A stretch of DNA of 5,064 bases from Planctomycetota bacterium (GTDB taxonomy: Bacteria; Planctomycetota; Phycisphaerae; UBA1845; PWPN01): NCBI GenBank assembly GCA_020346805.1, contig CP070790.1, positions 312,713 to 317,776 of the forward strand. Reading direction: 5' to 3'. The position numbers and the translations under genes were made by a program. The notes under the pieces are model-generated. The model saw only the letters and a program-made list of their open reading frames with translations. It made no database searches and was not told the origin of the DNA. This document shows, piece by piece, positions 1-5,064 of the stretch. Within the stretch, counting starts at the first letter, position 1; each line of letters starts with the position of its first letter.

Positions 1-1
1 A

Positions 2-190
2 GATATAGCCCAAACCATCACGTTGCACTTTGATAAAGCCCTGCCGTCCGGCTGCAAACTCATTAACGTTATTACCGGTCAAAAATTGATTACCGCAGGT
101 CAAGCTGAGCGTCGGCGCGCAGCCTTAAATGCCGAGGCCTACAGTTTCAATGTCTTTCTGTATGTAAAATCAAATGATTGTAGTTACTAG
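2..190 (+). CDS. C-terminal end of an unidentified protein (5' truncated by window edge)
   Basis: An open frame runs from the first bases of the window to a TAG at 188-190 and gives 62 residues, with no start codon inside the window that needs to be invoked. The tail reads as alternating short hydrophobic strands and turns: TITLHF, KLINVITGQKLI, then AYSFNVFLYVKS. The 'ITGQ' turn followed by a polar stretch and a final hydrophobic strand resembles the small antiparallel beta domain that closes many glycoside hydrolases. That is a pattern resemblance only; no catalytic motif is present in this piece. Codon use and the absence of stops over 189 nt support real coding. It converges on the leftward gene that ends at 225, with 34 nt between the two stops. 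The enzyme class is a guess from the fold pattern and the neighbouring carbohydrate-active genes; the rest of the gene lies to the left of the window. Confidence 0.6.
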   Translation, partial: DIAQTITLHFDKALPSGCKLINVITGQKLITAGQAERRRAALNAEAYSFNVFLYVKSNDCSY

Positions 191-202
191 AAACGACGTG
201 CA

Positions 203-234
203 AGCTGAGATTGGCAAATTAAATTCAGTTTTTT
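203..234 (+). terminator. weak hairpin plus T-run after the first gene
   Basis: AGCTGAG (203-209) can pair with TTCAGTT (224-230) to make a 7-bp stem with two G-T wobbles and a 14-nt loop, followed by a run of six T ending at 234. It starts 13 nt after the TAG of the rightward gene, the position expected for an intrinsic terminator. The stem is short and AT-rich and overlaps the last codons of the opposing gene, so it may be fortuitous. Confidence 0.27.
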
Positions 235-1199
235 AGCCGTGTGGCGACGATTGTGATCTGCTGCCGCAAGTCCATAATCGGCGAGTCACCGCCGGCGGGA
301 GGATTGAGCTTCACAGATAAAGCGAGCTTATGAGTGATTTCGTTGCGTATCACCTCTCTTGCATCCGGGCTGATGTACAGATCTGATTGCCGATGCCCTT
401 TTACCACAGAGGCCCGCAGTCCTGCCTTGCCAATATCACCAGGAAGTCGAGCGGTTTTAATATCGCCTTTTGCTATTATATGGACACAGGTCCCGCCATT
501 TATTCGCTCATTGCCTGTGATCGTAAACGTTGCCGGCCAGACAAGCAGGGCCACAAACGGTATTTCAACCGGCTGCCGGTGTTGATATGTAAATCCTTTG
601 ATACTTGTATCGGGAGGCAGCGGCGGCGAAAGCGTAGCCGTTAGCAGTTGCAACATGGCCTGGTCACGAAACAGAAACTGAATGCCAAGCATCGGTGCCG
701 GTGCGATAAGTAATCCCTTTGCCCTCCAGGTGGCATCCAGGCCACTGAGTTGTTTAAACACTCCTTCGGGTGTGATTGAGATATGAAACTTCACACCAAC
801 TATGTTCGAAAGGAGGTCGGCAATAGCATTGCCTTTGCCGGGTTGGTCACGATCCGAATCATAATGAATGGGCTGATCGTCAAATTGGCCTTTGAGTTCG
901 ATCCGTTCAAATTTACATTGGATTTTATGAAAACCGTTCGATTCTCGTGGTAGAGCCTTAAGGCTCAGGTGTAAATTTCGCTTCAGCGACAAAGAGCTGG
1001 GTTTGGGGAGTTGCCGGTCTGTGGATTCGCGATCCTCCTGCACCGTAATCATATATTTGACTGATTGGCCTTCCTTCCCGATAACATGTGCGGGGGTCGG
1101 CTTGGTGCTCGGTATCGCCGCAACAAGCCTATGGTTTGCCCCAAGGCCCAAAATTAATCCCATGAGCAGCAAAATGTACGACCTGCCGCAATCTAACAA
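225..1199 (-). CDS. exported protein of unknown function (possibly DUF6263-like)
   Basis: This is a 324-residue protein. Residues 1-28 form a signal peptide: a short polar start with one Arg, a hydrophobic core (YILLLMGLILGLGA, 8-21) and a probable cleavage after LVAA. There is no lipobox cysteine, so a soluble periplasmic or secreted product is expected. The mature part has no transmembrane segment and no recognisable catalytic motif. It is rich in beta-strand patterns (KYMITVQED, FHISITPEGVF, TFTITGNERI, QITIVATRL). The layout, with early strands, a central 'EGVFKQLSGLD' segment, a Pro-rich middle and a final 'LYISPDAREVIRN...' strand pair, reminds me of DUF6263-type exported proteins of planctomycetes; I cannot confirm this without a profile search. 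The TTG start at 1199 is chosen because AAGGAG lies 6 nt upstream and a promoter fits just before it. An in-frame ATG at residue 13 would cut the hydrophobic core. It diverges from the glycosidase-like gene at 1302 and may share its control region. Confidence 0.85.
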   Translation of the reverse strand: MLDCGRSYILLLMGLILGLGANHRLVAAIPSTKPTPAHVIGKEGQSVKYMITVQEDRESTDRQLPKPSSLSLKRNLHLSLKALPRESNGFHKIQCKFERIELKGQFDDQPIHYDSDRDQPGKGNAIADLLSNIVGVKFHISITPEGVFKQLSGLDATWRAKGLLIAPAPMLGIQFLFRDQAMLQLLTATLSPPLPPDTSIKGFTYQHRQPVEIPFVALLVWPATFTITGNERINGGTCVHIIAKGDIKTARLPGDIGKAGLRASVVKGHRQSDLYISPDAREVIRNEITHKLALSVKLNPPAGGDSPIMDLRQQITIVATRLKN

Positions 1200-1205
1200 G
1201 ACTTG

Positions 1206-1211
1206 CTCCTT
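1206..1211 (-). promoter_or_regulatory. ribosome binding site deciding the TTG start
   Basis: On the minus strand this reads AAGGAG, a near-perfect Shine-Dalgarno sequence, followed by 6 nt and then TTG at 1199-1197. It is the main reason for preferring the TTG over the internal ATG 12 codons downstream. Confidence 0.75.
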
Positions 1212-1222
1212 AAAGCTCTAAA

Positions 1223-1252
1223 GGCATGATTGGATTATAGGTTAAACATGCC
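1223..1252. repeat. inverted repeat bracketing the -10 box (operator candidate)
   Basis: GGCATG (1223-1228) and CATGCC (1247-1252) are exact inverted copies separated by 18 nt; past an A-A mismatch the next two inner positions (TT/AA) also match. The -10 box of the leftward promoter (1234-1239) lies between the arms, where a dimeric repressor or a DNA hairpin would interfere with transcription. The right arm overlaps a perfect 8-bp palindrome, TGCCGGCA (1249-1256). Six-base arms at this spacing are expected by chance about once per hundred bases, so only the placement makes it notable. Confidence 0.33.
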
Positions 1253-1261
1253 GGCAGGCAA
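1234..1261 (-). promoter_or_regulatory. sigma70-type promoter for the leftward exported protein
   Basis: On the minus strand, TTGCCT (1261-1256, 4 of 6 consensus positions) is followed after 16 nt by a consensus TATAAT (1239-1234). Transcription would start near 1227, leaving a leader of about 28 nt that carries the AAGGAG and TTG start. The geometry and the downstream signals agree with each other. No equally convincing promoter was found in the opposite direction for the gene at 1302. Confidence 0.55.
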
Positions 1262-1282
1262 TAGTTGTGGTCATAGACATTC

Positions 1283-1289
1283 AGGAAGG
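1283..1289 (+). promoter_or_regulatory. possible ribosome binding site for the barrel protein
   Basis: AGGAAGG lies 12 nt before the TTG at 1302. The sequence is a good Shine-Dalgarno match but the spacing is longer than usual. The in-frame ATG at 1341 has no comparable purine box near it. The site is the only ribosome-binding evidence for the TTG start. Confidence 0.4.
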
Positions 1290-1301
1290 TGTGGTTCATA
1301 A

Positions 1302-2786
1302 TTGGAGCAACAGGAATGCAGGCGTTCGCCGTTGGTTTCAATGGAAAACCTGCAAGTGATAAATAAAGTACTATGTTTGCATATTTTTATCTGCCTTACT
1401 TGTGCCGCATCCTTCGCGCGTTCGGCCACCGGCCAAGAACAGGCAGCCTTTGTCCCTGCAACTTATAGCTCTGCAATCATTAACGACAGCTTAAAGAAAA
1501 ACGAACAGCAAAAGTCCATGGCGGTAAGCACTAACACCGCAGCGGTAAAGGTTGCGGGCTCCGAACGTGAAGACGTTCCTGACTGGTGGAAGAAGTGTCG
1601 TGCATTCTATTGTCCGTTCGATAATTCCGGGGCAGGCGCCTCGCTCATGCAATTCCAGACCGGCGGCAGCATCCCGGATGACCTCAAGGACTTCCGCGAC
1701 TTGCCAAAGCTGCTCGACGACGCCCGTAAGCTCGGTACTAACGTGATTTACCTAGTGGGCTACTGGCAACCAGGTTACGAATATAAAGGCGAATACATTC
1801 CTTACGAGCAATGTGGAGGCGAAAGGGCTTTTCGTGACGGCATTGCCGCCCTAAAAAATCAAGGAGGTCGTATAATCCTCTATCTTGAGGCCTTTATCAT
1901 CTCCAGAAAAACTGAATTTGGTCGAAGAGTCGGTCCTTCCTGGGCCATGATGGACGAGAAAGGGAATTTCTATTCCTACTACGACACCGGTGATCGTTTC
2001 TACCTGATGTATCCTGGTGAAGGTTCCGGGTGGACGGACCATATCATCAGCGTCGCCGCCGAATTCGCACGCAAGTACAAGATTGATGGCGTACACCTTG
2101 ATAGTTATGGACTGCAATGGAATTGGCGGGATTACAATCCACAACATTCGAACGGCAAGGATCCGAATTCCTTCAACCGGGGAACCATCAAGTTAGTCAA
2201 GCGGATGCGCGCCGAGATGCGAAAGTACAACCCGGAAGCCGTTGTTATCCTCGAAGGTGCCGAGCATACCGAGTTGCTCGACGTATGCGATGGTGCGCAA
2301 ATTGAGAGCCTGGCTGTGCTGAAGAAAAAGCCGTGGTGGTTTCAGGGCAAATATCCTATCTACACCTCCGGTTTTGAATTGGCTGAGATGAAAGCAATCC
2401 TGGACGAGGGTTATCAACTGGCCCTGTCGCCGTGGTGGTTAAAGTCTCATCCTGGCAAACGCGATCAGGGGATCCTGGCTGAGAAAACCAACAAACGCAA
2501 CCGCTTCGATCAGATCCGGGCACTTAATCGGTACAACAACATCCTGGTGGCAAACGACATTAAAGGTTTACCGCCGGGTGCCTCGGAGCGCATCAGTAAA
2601 TCAATTATCAGTCAGCTTAATCAATTAAAATGGAAGGGTGATTTTACCAATCCGACGCTTAATGCGGCCATACTAAAGGTTCGTATTCTCTATCGCAAGC
2701 ACAAGGATCAACTGACTCGAACACCTGCCGATCGACTCAAGGAATGGCTCCAGCGCGCCCCAAGGCACAATGTACTACATGAATAA
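1302..2786 (+). CDS. exported TIM-barrel glycoside-hydrolase-like protein
   Basis: This is a 494-residue protein if it starts at TTG 1302. An in-frame TAA directly precedes that TTG, so nothing longer is possible; ATG 1341 (residue 14) is the alternative and also opens a normal signal peptide. The hydrophobic export segment is about residues 22-38 (KVLCLHIFICLTCAASF). Residues ~42-92 form a Ser/Thr/Ala/Gln-rich linker. The catalytic part (~95-420) shows beta/alpha barrel alternation: TNVIYLVGYWQPG (146-158), GGRIILYLEAF (188-198), KIDGVHLDSYG (260-270) and AVVILEGAEHTE (313-324). By analogy with retaining glycosidases of this pattern (alpha-amylase, clan GH-D and DUF6259-type barrels), Asp267 after strand 4 is the candidate nucleophile and Glu318 the candidate acid/base. 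Tyr and Trp are frequent in strand-end loops (Y154/W155, W345/W346, W378/W379), as in sugar subsites. The C-terminus (~430-494) is helical and charged, and I see no C-terminal beta-sandwich. Substrate and family number cannot be told. It converges with the S15-type gene, 58 nt apart. Confidence 0.85.
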   Translation: MEQQECRRSPLVSMENLQVINKVLCLHIFICLTCAASFARSATGQEQAAFVPATYSSAIINDSLKKNEQQKSMAVSTNTAAVKVAGSEREDVPDWWKKCRAFYCPFDNSGAGASLMQFQTGGSIPDDLKDFRDLPKLLDDARKLGTNVIYLVGYWQPGYEYKGEYIPYEQCGGERAFRDGIAALKNQGGRIILYLEAFIISRKTEFGRRVGPSWAMMDEKGNFYSYYDTGDRFYLMYPGEGSGWTDHIISVAAEFARKYKIDGVHLDSYGLQWNWRDYNPQHSNGKDPNSFNRGTIKLVKRMRAEMRKYNPEAVVILEGAEHTELLDVCDGAQIESLAVLKKKPWWFQGKYPIYTSGFELAEMKAILDEGYQLALSPWWLKSHPGKRDQGILAEKTNKRNRFDQIRALNRYNNILVANDIKGLPPGASERISKSIISQLNQLKWKGDFTNPTLNAAILKVRILYRKHKDQLTRTPADRLKEWLQRAPRHNVLHE

Positions 2787-2799
2787 TCTAAAATAAGTT

Positions 2800-2829
2800 T
2801 ATAGGCCTACCTCATCCGCCAAGGCTATA
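2800..2829. terminator. imperfect hairpin in the convergent gap
   Basis: TATAGGCCT (2800-2808) can pair with AGGCTATA (2822-2829) to give eight base pairs with one bulged G and a 13-nt loop. It lies between the TAA of the rightward barrel gene (2786) and the TAG of the leftward hydrolase gene (2845), where a two-way terminator would be expected. There is no T-run on the rightward side and only a broken T-rich stretch on the leftward side, so a Rho-independent mechanism is doubtful. Confidence 0.35.
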
Positions 2830-2844
2830 GTATACGCGGCCAAA

Positions 2845-4509
2845 CTACTCGCTGGGGCGGTATACCACCGGCAGTTCGATAAACGACGCGTGCGAGGCGG
2901 AGCAGTGGATAGTGTTGTGGGCAATCTGAACCGGGCAAAAGGACCAGGCGGGCCAGCCCGTATTGGGATTCACATCGAATCGCGGGTAGTTCGAGCTGGT
3001 TACATGAATGCGTATTCGATGGCCCTTGTTGAATATCATGCTGGTGGCTACCAGGTCCACGCGGATGGATACGATTTCACCAGGCTTGAGCAGATCCAAA
3101 CGGTCAACGCCGTTGCGATGGCGGACCCGGAGTAGCCCGTCGCAGACGTTCATACTCTGCCCAGCTGGATAAACGTCACAGAGCTTGACGGCAAAGTCCG
3201 TATCGGGGCAATTTGACGAAACGAAGAGGATCGACGTCACGGGACCGGTAACTTCAATTGCCTTGGTTAGCGATTCAGAGGAGAAAACAAGTACGTCCGG
3301 CCGCCGTTCGATTACTCGTTGATCGAAAATGCCGGAGGGAATGCAGAGATTGCCTCCGCCTCGCGTGGGCACGGGGTTATATGGATTGAAAGTGAAGGTT
3401 TGTGAGGCTTCGTTTTTTACGGAGCGTTTGCGAGAGAGCAATCCGTCAGCGCGGAGGTAGAATTTTATGGCATCTGCCTTCGGTGGCCAAACATCATCCA
3501 TTCGCCACAGGTTGCCTGGGGCGCCCGGTTCGTCGATTGCACCCATAGTGTAGTACATGGCGGCGGGTGCTTTCTCCGCTCCGTTGGCCTTTCCTTGAAG
3601 GTAGTGATCAAACCATTTCATTCCAACAAGGCCGTGGGGTAGTCTTCGCGAGTTTGACGGGAAGAGTAATTCTCCGGTGCGCTTAGGCTTGGCCTCGGTA
3701 CCTGGGCCGCCATGGCACCATGGTCCGATGATCAACTTCTGTCTACCTCGTGCCCCTGGTCCGCCTCGCTCCTGGCGGGCCATGAAGGTATCGACCGTCC
3801 CGGCAAGGAAAGCATCATACCACCCACCGTAATGGACGGCCGGCACATTGGCCTTGCCTGCTTCGGCGATTGCATCGAAGCGAAGCCAATGCTCGTCATA
3901 CATCGGATGCAGTATGGTCAACCATATATTCATAGGATCGAATGCGTTATCGAGCAGATAGCCCATGGTTTGTTCCAGCCGTACGGCCCCATCGGTATAG
4001 GCGCCATGGTGATACAGGCTCCCCGCCGCCACCAGGATGTATTGAGCAACAAGGTTTTCCGGAGCCGCGCCGGCCAGCATATTCTGAGTAATCCCCATGG
4101 CCGACGCCCCCAGCGTGCCGACCTTGCCATTGGACCATTTCTGGCGCACTATCCAACGAATCGTGTCGACTCCATCCTGACGCTCGCCCCATCCGCAGTC
4201 GAAGAACGCCAGATCGACTCCCTCCGAACCGAACCGACCACGCATGTCCTGGACAACAACGGCGTAGCTCCGTGCCGCGAGCGAGCCATACTCAATGTTG
4301 TAAAGATTCTTATTGTAGGGTGTTCGGACTAATAGGGTTGGCCACGGCCCCTGGCCTTTCTTGGGCAGATACACGTCCGTCGCGAGGTGAAGCCCATCCC
4401 GCATAAGAATCATTTCGGTGATCGTGAGCATTGGTCCCCCGGGAATCTGCCCCATGGAAGGACCGACACTCAACAGCACCGATGCAAATATGATGAGCAA
4501 TATTTTCAT
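2845..4509 (-). CDS. exported CocE/NonD-family serine hydrolase (peptidase S15-like)
   Basis: This is a 554-residue protein from ATG 4509, which opens a textbook signal peptide (MKILLIIFASVLLSV, probable cleavage near SMG-Q). Upstream in-frame GTG 4533 and TTG 4536 are alternatives; GAGGT at 4540-4544 favours the GTG. The alpha/beta-hydrolase core spans ~28-330. RTPYNK has Tyr65, equivalent to the oxyanion-hole Tyr of cocaine esterase, and QDMRGRFGS (87-95) is a family signature. The nucleophile Ser136 sits in GASAMG, Asp232 in GGWYD and His266 in GPWCHGG, so the triad is complete. Helices between ~150 and 225 form the cap. The C-terminal jelly-roll (PepX_C-like, ~349-550) shows DTDFAVKL, GHRIRI (496-501), SSNYPRF and NPNTG. 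The family cleaves esters or amides (cocaine esterase, glutaryl-7-ACA acylase, X-Pro dipeptidyl peptidase). The GASAMG elbow, without the usual SYxG Tyr, matches the acylase/CocE side better than true peptidases. The natural substrate is unknown; beside a pectate lyase, de-esterification of a glycan is possible but inferred. Confidence 0.93.
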   Translation of the reverse strand: MKILLIIFASVLLSVGPSMGQIPGGPMLTITEMILMRDGLHLATDVYLPKKGQGPWPTLLVRTPYNKNLYNIEYGSLAARSYAVVVQDMRGRFGSEGVDLAFFDCGWGERQDGVDTIRWIVRQKWSNGKVGTLGASAMGITQNMLAGAAPENLVAQYILVAAGSLYHHGAYTDGAVRLEQTMGYLLDNAFDPMNIWLTILHPMYDEHWLRFDAIAEAGKANVPAVHYGGWYDAFLAGTVDTFMARQERGGPGARGRQKLIIGPWCHGGPGTEAKPKRTGELLFPSNSRRLPHGLVGMKWFDHYLQGKANGAEKAPAAMYYTMGAIDEPGAPGNLWRMDDVWPPKADAIKFYLRADGLLSRKRSVKNEASQTFTFNPYNPVPTRGGGNLCIPSGIFDQRVIERRPDVLVFSSESLTKAIEVTGPVTSILFVSSNCPDTDFAVKLCDVYPAGQSMNVCDGLLRVRHRNGVDRLDLLKPGEIVSIRVDLVATSMIFNKGHRIRIHVTSSNYPRFDVNPNTGWPAWSFCPVQIAHNTIHCSASHASFIELPVVYRPSE

Positions 4510-4539
4510 TCGCGGTCTTTCTACGAATGACACCAAGAT

Positions 4540-4544
4540 ACCTC
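4540..4544 (-). promoter_or_regulatory. ribosome-binding-site-like GAGGT upstream of the S15-type gene
   Basis: On the minus strand GAGGT ends 6 nt before an in-frame GTG (4533) and 3 nt before TTG (4536). It is too far (about 30 nt) from ATG 4509. If functional, it would add eight residues before the signal peptide. The start is therefore unsettled: the ribosome-site evidence favours GTG, the codon choice and signal-peptide shape favour ATG. Confidence 0.4.
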
Positions 4545-4640
4545 AGTCGTTTCCCCACTACGACCCTGAATGAAAAAACCGAGCAATACGATCGATATCC
4601 TGGTACAATAATACATTAACTTGGATGATTGTGCGAGAAG

Positions 4641-4646
4641 TATAAT
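4641..4646 (+). promoter_or_regulatory. -10 box TATAAT upstream of the pectate lyase gene
   Basis: A perfect TATAAT lies 59 nt before the lyase ATG. A clear -35 is missing: TTGGAT (4621-4626) gives a 14-nt spacer, which is too short, and TTAACT (4616-4621) gives 19, which is too long. The promoter may be weak or activator-dependent. Transcription would begin near 4653, just before the inverted repeat at 4657-4685. Confidence 0.4.
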
Positions 4647-4656
4647 CGCAGCGGCG

Positions 4657-4685
4657 CTAAGAAGTACGGTGATATGAATTCTTAG
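4657..4685. repeat. 7-bp inverted repeat in the pectate lyase leader
   Basis: CTAAGAA (4657-4663) and TTCTTAG (4679-4685) are exact inverted copies with 15 nt between. They fall between the TATAAT box and the start codon, in the predicted 5' leader, ending 20 nt before the ATG. It could be an operator half-site pair just downstream of the transcription start, or an AT-rich RNA hairpin. Arms of this length in a gap of this size have perhaps a one-in-three chance of arising at random. Confidence 0.35.
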
Positions 4686-4705
4686 TAACAAGAGTGATTA
4701 AGCGA

Positions 4706-5064
4706 ATGAAGTCATCTATAGTGATTAGCGTTCTCGTAATTGCTATAAACGCTTATGGTGGTATGCCGGCGTTTCCAGGAGCGGAGGGCTTCGGCACGGA
4801 AACGCCGGGCGGACGCGGCGGCCGAATTATTGAGGTCACTAATCTGAACGACGCCGGTCCGGGCAGCCTTCGCGCTGCCGTCGAGACAGAGGGCAGACGA
4901 ATTGTAGTTTTCCGAGTGGGTGGCACAATTGCCTTGAAGAGTCATATAATCGCTACCTCGCCGTACCTAACGATCGCCGGACAGACTGCTCCTGGCGATG
5001 GTATTTTGATTCGCGATGTGGGCCTACGAATTCGGACACACGATGTGGTGGTACGTCATCTCCG
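4706..5064 (+). CDS. pectate lyase, polysaccharide lyase family 1 type (3' truncated by window edge)
   Basis: The frame opens at ATG 4706 and runs off the window after 119 codons. Residues 1-18 are a signal peptide (Lys2, core IVISVLVIAINA). The mature start GMPAFPGAEGFG, then GGRGGRIIEVTNLNDAGPGSLRAAVE (checked in two parts, 35-50 and 51-60), VFRVGGTIAL (68-77) and IAGQTAPGDGILIRD (90-104), are hallmarks of exported PL1 pectate lyases of environmental bacteria. This part forms the first turns of a right-handed parallel beta-helix. Such enzymes cut alpha-1,4-linked polygalacturonate by calcium-dependent beta-elimination. The calcium-binding Asp residues and catalytic Arg lie in the missing part, so activity cannot be judged. 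The ribosome site is weak (AAGAG, 11 nt upstream); an in-frame GTG at 4694 is less likely because it lengthens the signal peptide for no gain. It is divergent from the S15-type hydrolase, with about 196 nt between the start codons. Confidence 0.92.
   Translation, partial: MKSSIVISVLVIAINAYGGMPAFPGAEGFGTETPGGRGGRIIEVTNLNDAGPGSLRAAVETEGRRIVVFRVGGTIALKSHIIATSPYLTIAGQTAPGDGILIRDVGLRIRTHDVVVRHL

Noticed and set aside
1851..2147. 98-codon leftward open frame opposite the barrel protein
   Set aside because: It is antisense to the best-conserved barrel strands and has no start signals or motifs.
3712..4332. 206-codon rightward open frame inside the S15-type hydrolase gene
   Set aside because: It is antisense to a gene with a complete catalytic triad and family signatures, has no ribosome site or recognisable domain, and its composition follows from the coding strand. 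It is a shadow frame.
4573..4578. Run of six A (T-run on the minus strand) considered as a terminator tail
   Set aside because: No convincing stem precedes it on the minus strand, and it lies upstream of the S15-type gene, where no gene would need to end.
4587..4600. Cluster of GATC/CGAT palindromes in the divergent region
   Set aside because: Only the 6-bp core CGATCG is symmetric; the flanks mismatch at once, so there is no extended operator-like palindrome.
4621..4634. TTGGATGATTGTGC considered as a sigma54 promoter
   Set aside because: The GG and GC dinucleotides are separated by 8 nt where sigma54 promoters need 10, and the surrounding consensus bases do not match.
4712..4945. 77-codon leftward open frame opposite the pectate lyase start
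   Set aside because: The opposite strand encodes unmistakable PL1 motifs over the same bases.
1..5064. Search for CRISPR repeats, tandem repeats, tRNA genes, transposase genes or terminal inverted repeats
   Set aside because: None was found by eye on either strand. Everything sizeable is explained by the five coding regions, so there is no evidence for a mobile or defence system here.

Overview
The window looks like part of a secreted polysaccharide-degradation region in a Gram-negative-type environmental bacterium. A planctomycete (for example a Phycisphaerae relative) or another member of the PVC group, or a Bacteroidota-like degrader, would fit. The reasons are the density of exported enzymes, a pectate lyase of the 'AFPGAEGFG' type, a signal-peptide protein of the kind common in planctomycetes, and several genes that may start at TTG. 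There is no marker gene, so the phylum is an inference and is not settled by the sequence.

Layout from left to right: (1) the last 62 codons of a rightward gene whose tail looks like a beta-strand domain, with a weak hairpin plus T-run just after it; (2) a leftward 324-aa exported protein of unknown function (225-1199), starting at TTG behind a clear AAGGAG; (3) a 102-bp divergent region with a good leftward promoter (-10 TATAAT) whose -10 lies between the arms of an inverted repeat; (4) a rightward exported TIM-barrel, glycoside-hydrolase-like protein (1302-2786); (5) a 58-bp convergent gap with an imperfect hairpin; (6) a leftward exported serine hydrolase of the CocE/NonD (peptidase S15-like) family (2845-4509) with a complete Ser-Asp-His triad; (7) a ~196-bp divergent region with a TATAAT box and a 7-bp inverted repeat; (8) the first 119 codons of an exported family-1 pectate lyase (PL1), cut by the window end.

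All three complete proteins and the lyase fragment start with apparent signal peptides, so the products should act in the periplasm, at the surface or outside the cell. A plausible reading (inference) is a pectin-like or plant/algal-glycan degradation neighbourhood: the lyase cuts the polygalacturonate backbone, the barrel protein acts on another glycosidic linkage, and the S15-type hydrolase removes ester or amide substituents. The genes alternate in orientation, so they form separate transcription units and not one operon. No tRNA, rRNA, CRISPR array, insertion sequence or prophage feature was seen. No stretch longer than 300 bases lacks a gene.
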